Positions 17,266 to 27,566 of a stretch of DNA of 64,000 nt are shown piece after piece. Where the stretch lies: assembly GCA_944367045.1 (NCBI GenBank), contig CALVWI010000001.1:83051-147050 (forward strand). Reading direction: 5' to 3'. Numbering within the stretch: the stretch's first letter is position 1; every line of letters begins with the position of its first letter. This DNA is from an uncultured Clostridia bacterium. Lineage in GTDB: Bacteria > Bacillota > Clostridia > Christensenellales > Borkfalkiaceae. Made by a program: the position numbers and the translations under genes. The notes under the pieces are model-generated. The model saw only the letters and a list, made by a program, of their open reading frames with translations, was not told where the DNA came from and did not search any database.

Positions 17266-17661
17266 ATGGAGCGGACGTTGAAATCGCTTGCAAAAGAGGC
17301 CAAGGCGCGCATGAAGAAGGGGTTTTGGAGACAGTGCGAGGAGGAACTCGACGCACACCTCAAGGATGCGCGCGAGCAGGGGATCAGCGAAAGCAGGATG
17401 GAGCAGTATTTCAAGGGCAAAGTCACGGGCCGCATCAAGGGGGAGGCGCCCGACGAATTCTATCTCAAAGTCAAAAAACTGCTCTTGGAGGAAGGGGAGG
17501 TCTCCGACGCCATCGGACGGCTCACCGATAAGGAGTACTACGATACCCTCTCGTATGAGGAAAAGCAGCGCTATACCTTGGAGCTTTCGGGGAAGTACTT
17601 AAAGGCTTTGGAGCGGTTCAAGCGGGAGGAGCAGTTCGAGCGCAGAAAGCCGCAGGGCTGA
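17266..17661 (+). CDS. Conserved-looking hypothetical protein downstream of rpsU
   Basis: The 131-residue soluble protein is strongly charged and predicted almost entirely helical: a Lys/Arg-rich N-terminal helix, KDAREQGISESRMEQYFKGK, then an acidic LLLEEGEVSDAIGRL helix and a C-terminal segment rich in Glu, Lys and Arg. In many Bacillota the gene after rpsU is yqeY (GatB/YqeY domain), but the YqeY signature residues are not apparent here, so I do not equate them. The size and position suggest it may occupy the same slot. An AAAGG site lies just upstream of the ATG, and the rpsU terminator separates the two genes. Function unknown. Confidence 0.7.
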   Translation: MERTLKSLAKEAKARMKKGFWRQCEEELDAHLKDAREQGISESRMEQYFKGKVTGRIKGEAPDEFYLKVKKLLLEEGEVSDAIGRLTDKEYYDTLSYEEKQRYTLELSGKYLKALERFKREEQFERRKPQG

Positions 17662-17713
17662 ACACGGCCGGCGGAAAGCGCGGCGGACAGGCCGTTCGGC
17701 GCGGGGCAAATGC

Positions 17714-17742
17714 TTGTCGAATTTCGGCGGATATGGTATAAT
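17714..17742 (+). promoter_or_regulatory. Extended -10 promoter implying leaderless pcrA mRNA
   Basis: TTGTCG (17714-17719), 17 bases, then TGG-TATAAT (-10 at 17737-17742). ATG codons lie at 17750 and 17759, at or just after the expected transcription start. Confidence 0.68.
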
Positions 17743-17749
17743 GTTTTTC

Positions 17750-20116
17750 ATGAACGATATGAAGCTCAATGAAGAACAGCGGCTGCCCGTCGAGACGACG
17801 GAGGGGGCCGTGCTCGTGCTCGCGGGCGCGGGCAGCGGCAAGACGCGCGTTTTGACGGCGCGCATCGCCCACCTCGTGGAGGATCTCGGCGTCCCGCCCG
17901 AGAATATCCTCGCCATCACCTTTACCAACAAGGCCGCAAACGAGATGAAGGAGCGGCTCTCCCTCATCGCCGATACCCGCCGCATGTGGGTGAGTACCAT
18001 CCACTCCATGTGCGTGCGCATCTTAAGGATGTATGCGGACAAGCGCGGCCTCACACAGAACTTTTCCATCTATTCCGAGCAGGAGCGCACCGCCGTCATC
18101 AAACAGGCGTTCAAGGAATGCGGCTTCGACGAGGACGACCTCTTGAAGAGCATCAAGTGGCACATCTCCAACGCCAAGATGCTCGGCCTTTCCCCGCGCG
18201 AATATGCCGTAAAATATCGAACCGAGCGCAACGTCGAGGAAGCGGTGAAGGTCTACGAGAAGTACGATGCGCACTTAAAGCAGAACAACGCGCTCGATTT
18301 CGATGACCTCCTCACTGAGGCGCGCGACCTGCTCGCCTCCGACAAAGAGGCGCGGGAGTATCTCGCGGGCAAGTTCCGCTATATCCACGTCGACGAGTTT
18401 CAGGACACCAACGCCGTGCAGTTCGACATCGTGAAATTGCTTGCGAGCGTGCACGGCAACCTCTTTGTGGTGGGCGACGACGACCAGTCCATCTACGGCT
18501 GGCGCGGGGCGCAGATCGAGAACATTCTCCACTTCGAGCGCACCTATCCCAACGCCAAGACCTTCAAACTGCAGCAGAACTACCGCTCCACGAAGGCCAT
18601 TCTGGCGCTTGCGAATGCGTCCATTTCTCACAACCTCAACCGCAAGGGCAAGCAGCTGTGGACTGAGAACGAGGCGGGCGAGAAGCCCGTGTGGTATGAG
18701 GCGGACGAGGAGGCGGGTGAGGCGCTCTATGCGGCGCGGCTCATTTCCGAACTGCGCCGTCAGGGCTACAAGCTCTCCGACTTCGCCGTGCTCATGCGCA
18801 TCAACGCCCTCACGCGCTCCTTCGAGCAGGAATTTACCAAGTACGGCATCGCCTACAAGGTGTTCGGCGGCTTCCGCTTCTATGAGCGCAAGGAGATCAA
18901 GGACGTCCTTGCCTACCTTCGCCTCATCTCCAACCCGTTCGACAGCGAGGCCGTCTCGCGCATCATCAACGTGCCGAGAAGGGGCATCGGCGAGAAGACG
19001 ATGGAGACCCTCCGCGCCTATGCGGACAGGGAGGAGCTCTCCCTCTACGACGCCGTCCTCGACTGCGACCTTCTTCCCCTCACCGAGGGCGTCAAGAAGA
19101 AGCTGCGCGACTTCGGCAAGTATATCAAGGAGCTCGTGATAGAGGCGCAGGAGGCGCCCGTCAACGAGCTCGTGACGACGCTCATGGAGACCTCGGGCAT
19201 GCGGGAGATGTATCTCGACGGCACGGACGAGGGCGCGGCAAAACTCGCGAACTTGGACGAGTTCATGAACTCCGTCGACGAGTTCGTGCGCATGAACCCC
19301 GAGGCGACGCTTTCCGACTATCTCCAGCAGATCACGCTGTATTCGGACACCGACGAGATGGACGAGAGCGACTATGTGACCATCGCGACCATTCACGCCG
19401 TCAAGGGCCTCGAGTTCCGCTGCGTCTTTTTGTGCGGGCTCGAGGAGAACATCATGCCCACCTCGCGCGCGCAGGATTCCCCCGAGGCGCTCGAGGAGGA
19501 GCGGCGGCTCATGTACGTCGCCATCACGCGGGCGAGGGAACGGCTCTGGCTCACGCGCAGCCGCTCGCGCTACCTCTACGGAAGGCGGGAGCAGACCGTG
19601 CGCTCGGAATTTGTCGACGAGCTCAAGGACGAGCTGGGCATCGAGGACACGAAAGCCCGCTACGGCGGCGACTTCGGCGACGAGGACGGCGGCGGCTATG
19701 GCTACGGCTACAGTGCGCGGCGCTCCTACGGCGGGTACGGCGGCTACGGGAGCGGGTATCAAAGTTCCGCCCCGAGAAGGGTAGGGAGGGCCTCCGACGA
19801 CGAGGGGTTCCGCACTTACGGGAGCGGCAAGGCCGTCTCAAAGAGCGTGCCCGCGAGGAGCGAGAAGAAGGCGCCCGTTCGCTTCGGCAACGTGGGCGTC
19901 ACATCTTCGACGGCTTCGCAGACCGCGCAGAAGGCGGCGGGGAAGGACCTCTCGGGCTACAAGGAGGGCGTCAAGGTGCGCCACCCCCGCTTCGGCGAGG
20001 GCGTCGTCACGGGCGTGAGGGGAGCGGGCAGCAACGTCATCGTCACCGTCCGTTTCGATACGGCGGGAAACAAGGACCTCGCCGCGGCGCTCGCGCCCTT
20101 GGAGATCGTCGGATAG
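17750..20116 (+). CDS. pcrA: ATP-dependent DNA helicase PcrA/UvrD
   Basis: This superfamily 1A 3'-5' helicase of 788 residues (PcrA is usually 720-760) shows the Q-motif LNEEQ, GAGSGKT (Lys31), TFTNKAANEMKERL, VDEFQDTNAVQ, GDDDQSIYGWRGA, QQNYRST, TIHAVKGLEF and VAITRARERL. It works in nucleotide excision repair and in removing RecA or stalled complexes. The C-terminus ends in a Tudor-like module (VRHPRFGEGVVTGV) that binds RNA polymerase in PcrA. Between them is an unusual Gly/Tyr-rich linker around residues 645-675. The start was placed at 17750 because the -10 element overlaps any earlier codon; 17759 is also possible. ligA follows after 9 bases. Confidence 0.95.
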   Translation: MNDMKLNEEQRLPVETTEGAVLVLAGAGSGKTRVLTARIAHLVEDLGVPPENILAITFTNKAANEMKERLSLIADTRRMWVSTIHSMCVRILRMYADKRGLTQNFSIYSEQERTAVIKQAFKECGFDEDDLLKSIKWHISNAKMLGLSPREYAVKYRTERNVEEAVKVYEKYDAHLKQNNALDFDDLLTEARDLLASDKEAREYLAGKFRYIHVDEFQDTNAVQFDIVKLLASVHGNLFVVGDDDQSIYGWRGAQIENILHFERTYPNAKTFKLQQNYRSTKAILALANASISHNLNRKGKQLWTENEAGEKPVWYEADEEAGEALYAARLISELRRQGYKLSDFAVLMRINALTRSFEQEFTKYGIAYKVFGGFRFYERKEIKDVLAYLRLISNPFDSEAVSRIINVPRRGIGEKTMETLRAYADREELSLYDAVLDCDLLPLTEGVKKKLRDFGKYIKELVIEAQEAPVNELVTTLMETSGMREMYLDGTDEGAAKLANLDEFMNSVDEFVRMNPEATLSDYLQQITLYSDTDEMDESDYVTIATIHAVKGLEFRCVFLCGLEENIMPTSRAQDSPEALEEERRLMYVAITRARERLWLTRSRSRYLYGRREQTVRSEFVDELKDELGIEDTKARYGGDFGDEDGGGYGYGYSARRSYGGYGGYGSGYQSSAPRRVGRASDDEGFRTYGSGKAVSKSVPARSEKKAPVRFGNVGVTSSTASQTAQKAAGKDLSGYKEGVKVRHPRFGEGVVTGVRGAGSNVIVTVRFDTAGNKDLAAALAPLEIVG

Positions 20117-22069
<1,953 letters not shown>

Positions 22070-22112
22070 GCGCACGGTGCGCGTATTCAGCGCCGCTTTA
22101 TTGAAACATGGC

Positions 22113-22151
22113 CGCCCCCGCCGCGCATTCCCGCGCGGCGGGGGCGTTTTT
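22113..22151 (+). terminator. Terminator of pcrA-ligA
   Basis: A perfect 14-bp stem (CGCCCCCGCCGCGC / GCGCGGCGGGGGCG), 6-base loop, and TTTTT. Confidence 0.9.
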
Positions 22152-22184
22152 CCCTAAATTCCGCATTCTCTTGCCTAAAAGCAC

Positions 22185-22213
22185 TTGAAAAACGGCGCTG
22201 AATGTGGTATAAT
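22185..22213 (+). promoter_or_regulatory. Promoter of the yicC-rlmN operon
   Basis: TTGAAA (22185-22190) and TGG-TATAAT (-10 at 22208-22213), 17-base spacer. A leader of about 45 bases with GGAGG precedes the ATG at 22264. Confidence 0.8.
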
Positions 22214-22263
22214 GAGCTATCACAGAAAATCGGCGCATTGTCGCCGCGGAGGCAGGGTAAGAG

Positions 22264-23133
22264 ATGTACAGCATGACAGGCTTCGGCAAGGGAGAATACC
22301 GCGAAGGAGGCCTCACCGTCACCGTCGAGTTGAAGTCGGTCAACAATCGCTTTTTGGATCTCGCCGTCAAGTGCCCGCACGCGCTCAGCGCCTATGAGGA
22401 GGACGTGCGCGCGCTTCTTCGCTCCCGCTTCGCCCGCGGCCGCATCGACGTGTTCGTGTCGCTTTCCGACCTTCGTGAGAAGCCCAAGACGCCCCGCGTC
22501 GACGTCGCCCTCGCGGAAGGGTACTTGAAGGCCGCCAACGAGCTCTGGGAGCGGACGGGTGCGACGAACGACGTCACCGTCTCCTATCTCCTGCGCCTTC
22601 CCGACGTCGTCAGATTCGAGGAGGAAGAGGGGGAGGACAATGCCTTGAAGCCCGCGCTCCTTTCAGCCGCCGAGAAGGCTGCGGACGCGCTCGAGAAGAT
22701 GCGCTTTGCCGAGGGCGAACGCCTCAAAGCCGACGTGCTCGCGCGGGGGAAGGAGATCGCTTCTCTCCGCGATCAGATGGAGCTGCGCGCCCCGCTCGTC
22801 GCCAAGGAGTACCGCGAAAAGCTCACCGAGCGCATTCAGGAGTATCTCGACGGAAAGGCGGACGAGACGCGCATTCTGACGGAGGCAGCCGTCTTTGCCG
22901 ACAAGTGCAGCATCGACGAGGAACTCACGCGCTTGAAGTCCCACATCGCGGAGCTTAATTGCATTGCAGAGGAGCGGACGGTGGGCAGGAAGCTCGACTT
23001 CCTCATTCAGGAATTCAACCGCGAGTGCAACACCGTGTGCAGCAAGAGCAACGACTCGGAACTCACCGCGCTCGCGCTCAAGATGAAGAACGAGATCGAA
23101 AAGGTGCGCGAGCAGATCCAGAATCTCGAATAA
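22264..23133 (+). CDS. yicC: YicC/YloC family endoribonuclease
   Basis: The 289-residue protein has the YicC N-terminal domain, which starts with the hallmark MYSMTGFGKGEY, and the C-terminal DUF1770-type helical domain ending KSNDSELTALALKMKNEIEKV (part of it quoted). Recent work shows YicC and YloC are hexameric endoribonucleases that degrade RNA, including small RNAs. It is the first gene of an operon that in Bacillus continues with remA, gmk and rpoZ; here remA is missing and gmk starts 7 bases after the stop. Length and start agree with the family. Confidence 0.93.
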   Translation: MYSMTGFGKGEYREGGLTVTVELKSVNNRFLDLAVKCPHALSAYEEDVRALLRSRFARGRIDVFVSLSDLREKPKTPRVDVALAEGYLKAANELWERTGATNDVTVSYLLRLPDVVRFEEEEGEDNALKPALLSAAEKAADALEKMRFAEGERLKADVLARGKEIASLRDQMELRAPLVAKEYREKLTERIQEYLDGKADETRILTEAAVFADKCSIDEELTRLKSHIAELNCIAEERTVGRKLDFLIQEFNRECNTVCSKSNDSELTALALKMKNEIEKVREQIQNLE

Positions 23134-23140
23134 CAGGACT

Positions 23141-23707
23141 ATGAAGCACAGGCTGTATATCATTTCCGGCCCCTCGGGGGTCGGCAAGGGGACGCTCGTC
23201 AAGCTCCTTTTAAAAGAGGACGAAAGTTTGGCGCTCTCCGTCTCGTGTACGACGAGAAAGCCCCGCGAGGGCGAAAAGGACGGCGTCGACTACTTCTTCC
23301 TCACGAAGGAGGAGTTCTTAAAGCGCGTCGAAGAGGACGGCTTTTTGGAGTACGACGAGCACTTCGGCAACTACTACGGCACGCCCAAGAGTTTCGTGCG
23401 CGAGCAGATGAAAGAAAAATCGGTCATCCTGGAGATCGACGTCGTGGGCGCGCTCAACGTGAGGAACCGCTGCGGGGAGGAATTTTCCCCCGTGCTCATC
23501 CTCGTCATTCCGCCCGATGAGGAGACGCTTGTAAAGCGCCTCGAGGGAAGGGCCTCGGAGGATGAAAACGCCCTGCGCGAGCGGCTTGCCCGCGCGAAAT
23601 ATGAGCTCTCGCTCAAGGATAAATACGATTATGTCGTCGTCAACGACGATCTCGGGGCGACCGTCAAGCGCCTCCACGAGATCATCCTGGCGGAAAATGC
23701 GAAATAA
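23141..23707 (+). CDS. gmk: Guanylate kinase
   Basis: The 188-residue enzyme phosphorylates GMP to GDP with ATP. It carries the P-loop SGPSGVGKGT near the N-terminus, the GMP-binding SCTTRKPREGEKDGVDYFF block, YGTPKSFVREQM, the Walker-B-like VILEIDVVGALNVR, and the lid region with ASEDENALRERLARAKYE. Length is near the family norm of about 205. It lies between yicC and rpoZ as in most Firmicutes, with only short gaps (7 and 15 bases), so it is part of the same transcript. Confidence 0.96.
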   Translation: MKHRLYIISGPSGVGKGTLVKLLLKEDESLALSVSCTTRKPREGEKDGVDYFFLTKEEFLKRVEEDGFLEYDEHFGNYYGTPKSFVREQMKEKSVILEIDVVGALNVRNRCGEEFSPVLILVIPPDEETLVKRLEGRASEDENALRERLARAKYELSLKDKYDYVVVNDDLGATVKRLHEIILAENAK

Positions 23708-23722
23708 TAAAGGAGACGGACT

Positions 23723-23944
23723 ATGATCAATGAACCTTCGGTAGATGCACTCGTCAGAAAACTCGGCACGGAGGACAACCCCGTCAGCCGCTATGAACTT
23801 TGCGTGGTCGTCGCAAAGCGCACGCGCCAGATCATCGAGCAGATGCAGGCGACGGGCGTCACGGAACTTCCCGGCAAGCAGAAGGAGATCGTCCTCGCCT
23901 GCCAGGAGATCATGAACGGCAAAGTACACATCTCGAGGGACTAA
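23723..23944 (+). CDS. rpoZ: DNA-directed RNA polymerase omega subunit
   Basis: The 73-residue protein matches omega in size and in its conserved pieces: an early SRYELCVVVAKRTRQI helix, which packs around the beta-prime C-terminus, and a downstream acidic helix with KEIVLACQEIMNGKV. It stabilises RNA polymerase. An AAAGGAG site precedes the ATG. In the usual order coaBC comes next; here it is replaced by 61 bases with a weak CCCCGT/ACGGGG hairpin (about 23957-23973) and then priA. Confidence 0.92.
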   Translation: MINEPSVDALVRKLGTEDNPVSRYELCVVVAKRTRQIIEQMQATGVTELPGKQKEIVLACQEIMNGKVHISRD

Positions 23945-24005
23945 GCTCCCTCCAACGCCCCGTCATAAACGGGGCAATTTACTATTTGGGAAAGAGGAAG
24001 GGCGC

Positions 24006-26174
24006 ATGATCGCAGAGGTGATCGTAGACATCGCACACAGCGAGGTGGACAGGATATTCGATTACGTCTGCGACGAGGGCGTCTTGCCCGGCATGCGCGT
24101 CACCGTGCCCTTCGGAAGGAGCGTTACGACGGGCTTTGTCATGCGGGTGAAGGAAGAAAGTTCCCTTCCGCCCGAGAAGCTCAAAAAGGTCTACCGCGTC
24201 CTCGACGACGTGCCCGCTTTGAATTCCGAGTGCCTCGCCCTTGCCGACAAGCTCACCCGCCGCTACCGCTGCCCCAAGGCGCTCGTTTTAAGGCTCTTTC
24301 TCCCCGCAGAGATGCGCACGGGGAAGGTCTCCGAGCGCTACAAGACGGTCGTCTCGTTTACGGGCGACATCGACTTCATTCCCCCGCGGGCAAGAAGGCA
24401 GAGGGAGCTCGCCGCGTTTCTTCTCGAGAACGGCGAGGCGGACTCGGGCCCCCTTCGCGAGGCGTTCGGGGGCGCCGTCAAGGCGCTCGAAGAGCGGGGA
24501 ATGCTGCACCTCGAGCGGCGGCGCGTCTTCCGCGATCCTTACGAAAATTTGCAAAAGAGCGCGCCCGTCCGTCCGCTCACGCCCGCCCAAGAAGGGGCGG
24601 TCGAGACCATCGAACACACTTCCAAGACGGTGACGCTCATTCACGGCGTGACGGGGAGCGGCAAGACGGAGATCTACCTCACCCTCATCGCCCATGCCCT
24701 CGAAGAAGGCAGAAGCGCCATCTTTTTGGTGCCCGAAATTTCCCTGACGCCGCAGATGTTCTCGCAGCTCAGAGCGCGGTTCGGCGCAAATTGCGCCATT
24801 CTGCACAGCGGCCTCTCGGCGGGGGAACGCTTCGACGAGTGGGAGCGGCTGCGCTCGGGCGACGCCAAGATCGCCATCGGCGCGCGTTCGGCGGTGTTTG
24901 CGCCGCTTGAAAACATCGGCGTCATCGTCATCGACGAGGAGCACGACGGCAGCTACAGCTCGGAGAGCACGCCCCGCTACAACACCTTCGATGTCGCCCT
25001 CCTCCGCGCCAAGCACAACGGGTGCAAGCTGGTTTTAGGCAGCGCGACGCCCTCCATTGAGACCTACCGCCGCGCCAAGGAGGGGGAGTTCGAACTCATC
25101 ACCCTCCCGGAGCGCATCAACCGCCGCCCCATGCCCGAGGTGCAGCTCGTCGATATGCGGCGGGAAGTGAAACGGGGAAATCCCTCGCCCTTCTCGGCGG
25201 TACTGAAAGAAAAGCTCGAGGCTTGTCTTGCACGGGGCGATCAGGCCATTCTGTTTTTGAACCGCAGGGGGTATTCGCAGACGGTCATCTGCCGCGACTG
25301 CGGATACGTCGCCAAGTGCGAGCACTGCGACGTCTCCCTCACCTATCACAGCGAGGAAAACTGCCTCAAGTGCCACTACTGCGGCACCAAGTACCATATG
25401 CTCTCCGCCTGTCCGCAGTGCGGGAGCGTACACATCAACTACGTCGGCACGGGCACCCAGCGCGTGGAGCGCGAACTCAAAAAACTCTACCCTTCGGCGC
25501 GCATCCTCCGCATGGACAACGACACGACGAGCGGAAAGGAGGGGCACCTCAAGATCTTGCAGCGCTTCACGGCGCGCGAGGCGGACATCCTCGTCGGCAC
25601 GCAGATGGTCGCCAAGGGGCACGACTTCCCGTTCGTGACGCTCGTGGGCATCCTCGATGCGGACATGAGCCTGCACTTTCCCGATTACCGCAGCGGCGAG
25701 CGCACCTTTCAGCTCGTCACGCAGGTCGCGGGCAGGAGCGGAAGAGCCGAGAACCGCGGCGAGGTCGTTCTGCAGACGTACGACCCCGACAACTACATTC
25801 TGCGCTATGCGGCGTCCTACGATTACGAGGGCTTCTACGCTCACGAGATCGGTATGCGGCAGGCCATGGCATTCCCGCCCTTTGCGCGCATCGTGCGCGT
25901 GATGGTGACGTCGGAGGACGACAAGCTCGCCCTCGCGGCCTTAAAACAAGTGTACACCGCCTTGCAGCGCGTGTATGCCGAGGAAGCGGAGAAGTTCCTC
26001 TTCTTCAACAAGATGCACGCGCCCGTCAAGCGCATCCAGAATAAATTCCGCTATCAGGTGCTCATGCGCCTTACGGACGGAGAACCGCTTCCCCGCATCT
26101 ACGACATCGCGGCGGAGGCAAACAGCAAAGACGTCTTAGTCTATGTCGAGGAAAACCCCGGCAATTTGAGTTAA
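24006..26174 (+). CDS. priA: Primosomal replication restart helicase PriA
   Basis: The 722-residue protein has the 3'-DNA-binding domain (residues 1-100), a winged helix, and superfamily 2 helicase lobes: GVTGSGKTEIYL (Lys220), a DEEHDGSYSSE box, GSATPSIET, VGTQMVAKGHDFPFV and the QVAGRSGRAE motif VI. Between the lobes lies the eight-cysteine zinc-binding insert (CRDCGYVAKCEHC ... CPQCG). It recognises abandoned replication forks and loads the replicative helicase. Length is slightly under the usual 730-800. It precedes def and fmt by 10 bases and is in the conserved Firmicutes position. Confidence 0.96.
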   Translation: MIAEVIVDIAHSEVDRIFDYVCDEGVLPGMRVTVPFGRSVTTGFVMRVKEESSLPPEKLKKVYRVLDDVPALNSECLALADKLTRRYRCPKALVLRLFLPAEMRTGKVSERYKTVVSFTGDIDFIPPRARRQRELAAFLLENGEADSGPLREAFGGAVKALEERGMLHLERRRVFRDPYENLQKSAPVRPLTPAQEGAVETIEHTSKTVTLIHGVTGSGKTEIYLTLIAHALEEGRSAIFLVPEISLTPQMFSQLRARFGANCAILHSGLSAGERFDEWERLRSGDAKIAIGARSAVFAPLENIGVIVIDEEHDGSYSSESTPRYNTFDVALLRAKHNGCKLVLGSATPSIETYRRAKEGEFELITLPERINRRPMPEVQLVDMRREVKRGNPSPFSAVLKEKLEACLARGDQAILFLNRRGYSQTVICRDCGYVAKCEHCDVSLTYHSEENCLKCHYCGTKYHMLSACPQCGSVHINYVGTGTQRVERELKKLYPSARILRMDNDTTSGKEGHLKILQRFTAREADILVGTQMVAKGHDFPFVTLVGILDADMSLHFPDYRSGERTFQLVTQVAGRSGRAENRGEVVLQTYDPDNYILRYAASYDYEGFYAHEIGMRQAMAFPPFARIVRVMVTSEDDKLALAALKQVYTALQRVYAEEAEKFLFFNKMHAPVKRIQNKFRYQVLMRLTDGEPLPRIYDIAAEANSKDVLVYVEENPGNLS

Positions 26175-26184
26175 GGAGGAGACT

Positions 26185-26640
26185 ATGATCCGCAAGATCG
26201 TTCAGATCGGAGACAAGGTGCTGCGCGAAAAGTGCAAGCCCGTGGAAAAGTTCGACGAGGAGCTTTTTACCCTTCTCGACGATATGAAGGAGACCTTAAA
26301 GGACGCCAAGGGCGCGGGCCTTGCCGCTCCCCAGGTGGGCGTTCCCGTCCGCGCCGTCGTCGTCGACGTCGAGGAGGGCTTCTTTGAATTTATCAACCCC
26401 GTGTTCGTGTGGCAGAAGGGGGAGCAGACGGGCCCCGAGGGGTGCCTCTCCGTCCGCGGCAAGGAGGGCATCGTCACCCGCCCCTCCAAGGTGAAGATCG
26501 TCTATCGCGACCGCGAGGGCAACCGCTGCTCCATCGTCGCGCACGACTTCTTCGCCCGCGCCGTCTGCCACGAACTCGATCATTTGGACGGCATCATCTA
26601 CACCGATAAGGCCGCCCGCGTCTACGATGAGGAGGACTGA
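26185..26640 (+). CDS. def: Peptide deformylase
   Basis: The 151-residue metalloenzyme removes the formyl group from new polypeptides. The three family motifs are intact: GAGLAAPQVG (motif 1), EGCLS with the metal ligand Cys87 (motif 2), and HELDH with His129, catalytic Glu130 and His133 (motif 3). It is a type 1 enzyme of standard length. A GGAGG site precedes the start. Its TGA overlaps the ATG of fmt by one base, coupling the paired enzymes that remove and add the formyl group. Confidence 0.96.
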   Translation: MIRKIVQIGDKVLREKCKPVEKFDEELFTLLDDMKETLKDAKGAGLAAPQVGVPVRAVVVDVEEGFFEFINPVFVWQKGEQTGPEGCLSVRGKEGIVTRPSKVKIVYRDREGNRCSIVAHDFFARAVCHELDHLDGIIYTDKAARVYDEED

Positions 26641-27566
26641 TGAAACTGCTCTTTGCGGGGACGCCCGCCTTTGCGGTGGAGCCCCTTGAAAAACTGCACT
26701 CCGCGTTCGGCGTCTCCGCCGTTTTGACGCAGCCCGACCGTCCGCAGGGGAGAAAGGGCGTCCTGACGCCCCCTCCCGTCAAGAAGGCGGCGCTCGAGCT
26801 CGGCATCCCCGTGCTCCAGCCCGAGAGCCTGAAGCGCGATCCCTCCGTCCTCTTTCAGGCGGGCGGGGCGCTGCTCGTCACCTGCGCCTACGGGCAGATC
26901 CTGACGCAGGAAGTGCTCGATCTCTACCCCTTGGGCGTGTGGAACGTCCACGCGAGCCTGCTGCCCGCCTACCGCGGTGCGGCGCCCATTCCGCGCGTCA
27001 TCATGGACGGCTGCCGCGAAACGGGCATCACCATCATGAAGACCAACATCGGCCTCGACACGGGGGACATCTTCCTTCAGGAAAAGTGCCCCATCTACGA
27101 CGAGGACACGGCGGAGACGCTCTCCTCCCGCCTCTCTTCCTTGGGCGCGGAGCTCATCGTCAAGGCCGTGAGACGCATTTTAGAGCACGACGCCACCCTC
27201 ACCCCGCAGGGGGAGGGCGGCTTCACCTGCAAGAAGGTCGCACGTACGCAAGTCGACTTTTCCAAGAGCGCGCGCGAGGTGTCCTGCCTCATTCGCGGCC
27301 TCTCGCCCGACCCGCTCGCCTACGGCGTCTGCCACGGGCACACGCTCAACTTCTACTTCGCCGCCGAGGAGCAGTCGGAAAGCGACGCACCCTTCGGCAC
27401 CGTGCTGTCGGCGTCCCCCAAGGGCGGGCTCGTCATCAAGTGCGGGGAGGGGGCGGTGCGCGTCGTCGAGGTGCAGCCCTCGGGCGGCAAGCGCATGTCC
27501 GTGCGCGACTTCCTCAACGGCAATAAACTCAAAGAGGGCATGCGCTTTGACCAACCCGTTCTATGA
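26640..27566 (+). CDS. fmt: Methionyl-tRNA formyltransferase
   Basis: The 308-residue enzyme transfers a formyl group from 10-formyltetrahydrofolate to initiator Met-tRNA. It shows the N-terminal FAGTPAFAVEPLEKL start, the catalytic-core motif NVHASLLPAYRGAAPI with the conserved Asn and His, the downstream DTGDIF segment with the catalytic Asp, and the small C-terminal OB-like domain from about residue 205. Length is typical (about 310). The last 20 bases overlap the start of rsmB, which indicates tight coupling. Confidence 0.95.
   Translation: MKLLFAGTPAFAVEPLEKLHSAFGVSAVLTQPDRPQGRKGVLTPPPVKKAALELGIPVLQPESLKRDPSVLFQAGGALLVTCAYGQILTQEVLDLYPLGVWNVHASLLPAYRGAAPIPRVIMDGCRETGITIMKTNIGLDTGDIFLQEKCPIYDEDTAETLSSRLSSLGAELIVKAVRRILEHDATLTPQGEGGFTCKKVARTQVDFSKSAREVSCLIRGLSPDPLAYGVCHGHTLNFYFAAEEQSESDAPFGTVLSASPKGGLVIKCGEGAVRVVEVQPSGGKRMSVRDFLNGNKLKEGMRFDQPVL

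Noticed and set aside
17714-17749. Earlier start codons for pcrA (TTG 17714, ATG 17741)
   Set aside because: The first lies in the -35 element and the second overlaps the -10, so neither can be in the mRNA if that promoter is used.
22081-22151. Small ORFs around the ligA terminator
   Set aside because: They arise from the GC-rich inverted repeat and have no ribosome binding site.
23957-23973. Terminator between rpoZ and priA
   Set aside because: The CCCCGT/ACGGGG stem is only 6 bp with no T-run, so at most an attenuator; priA is taken as part of the operon.
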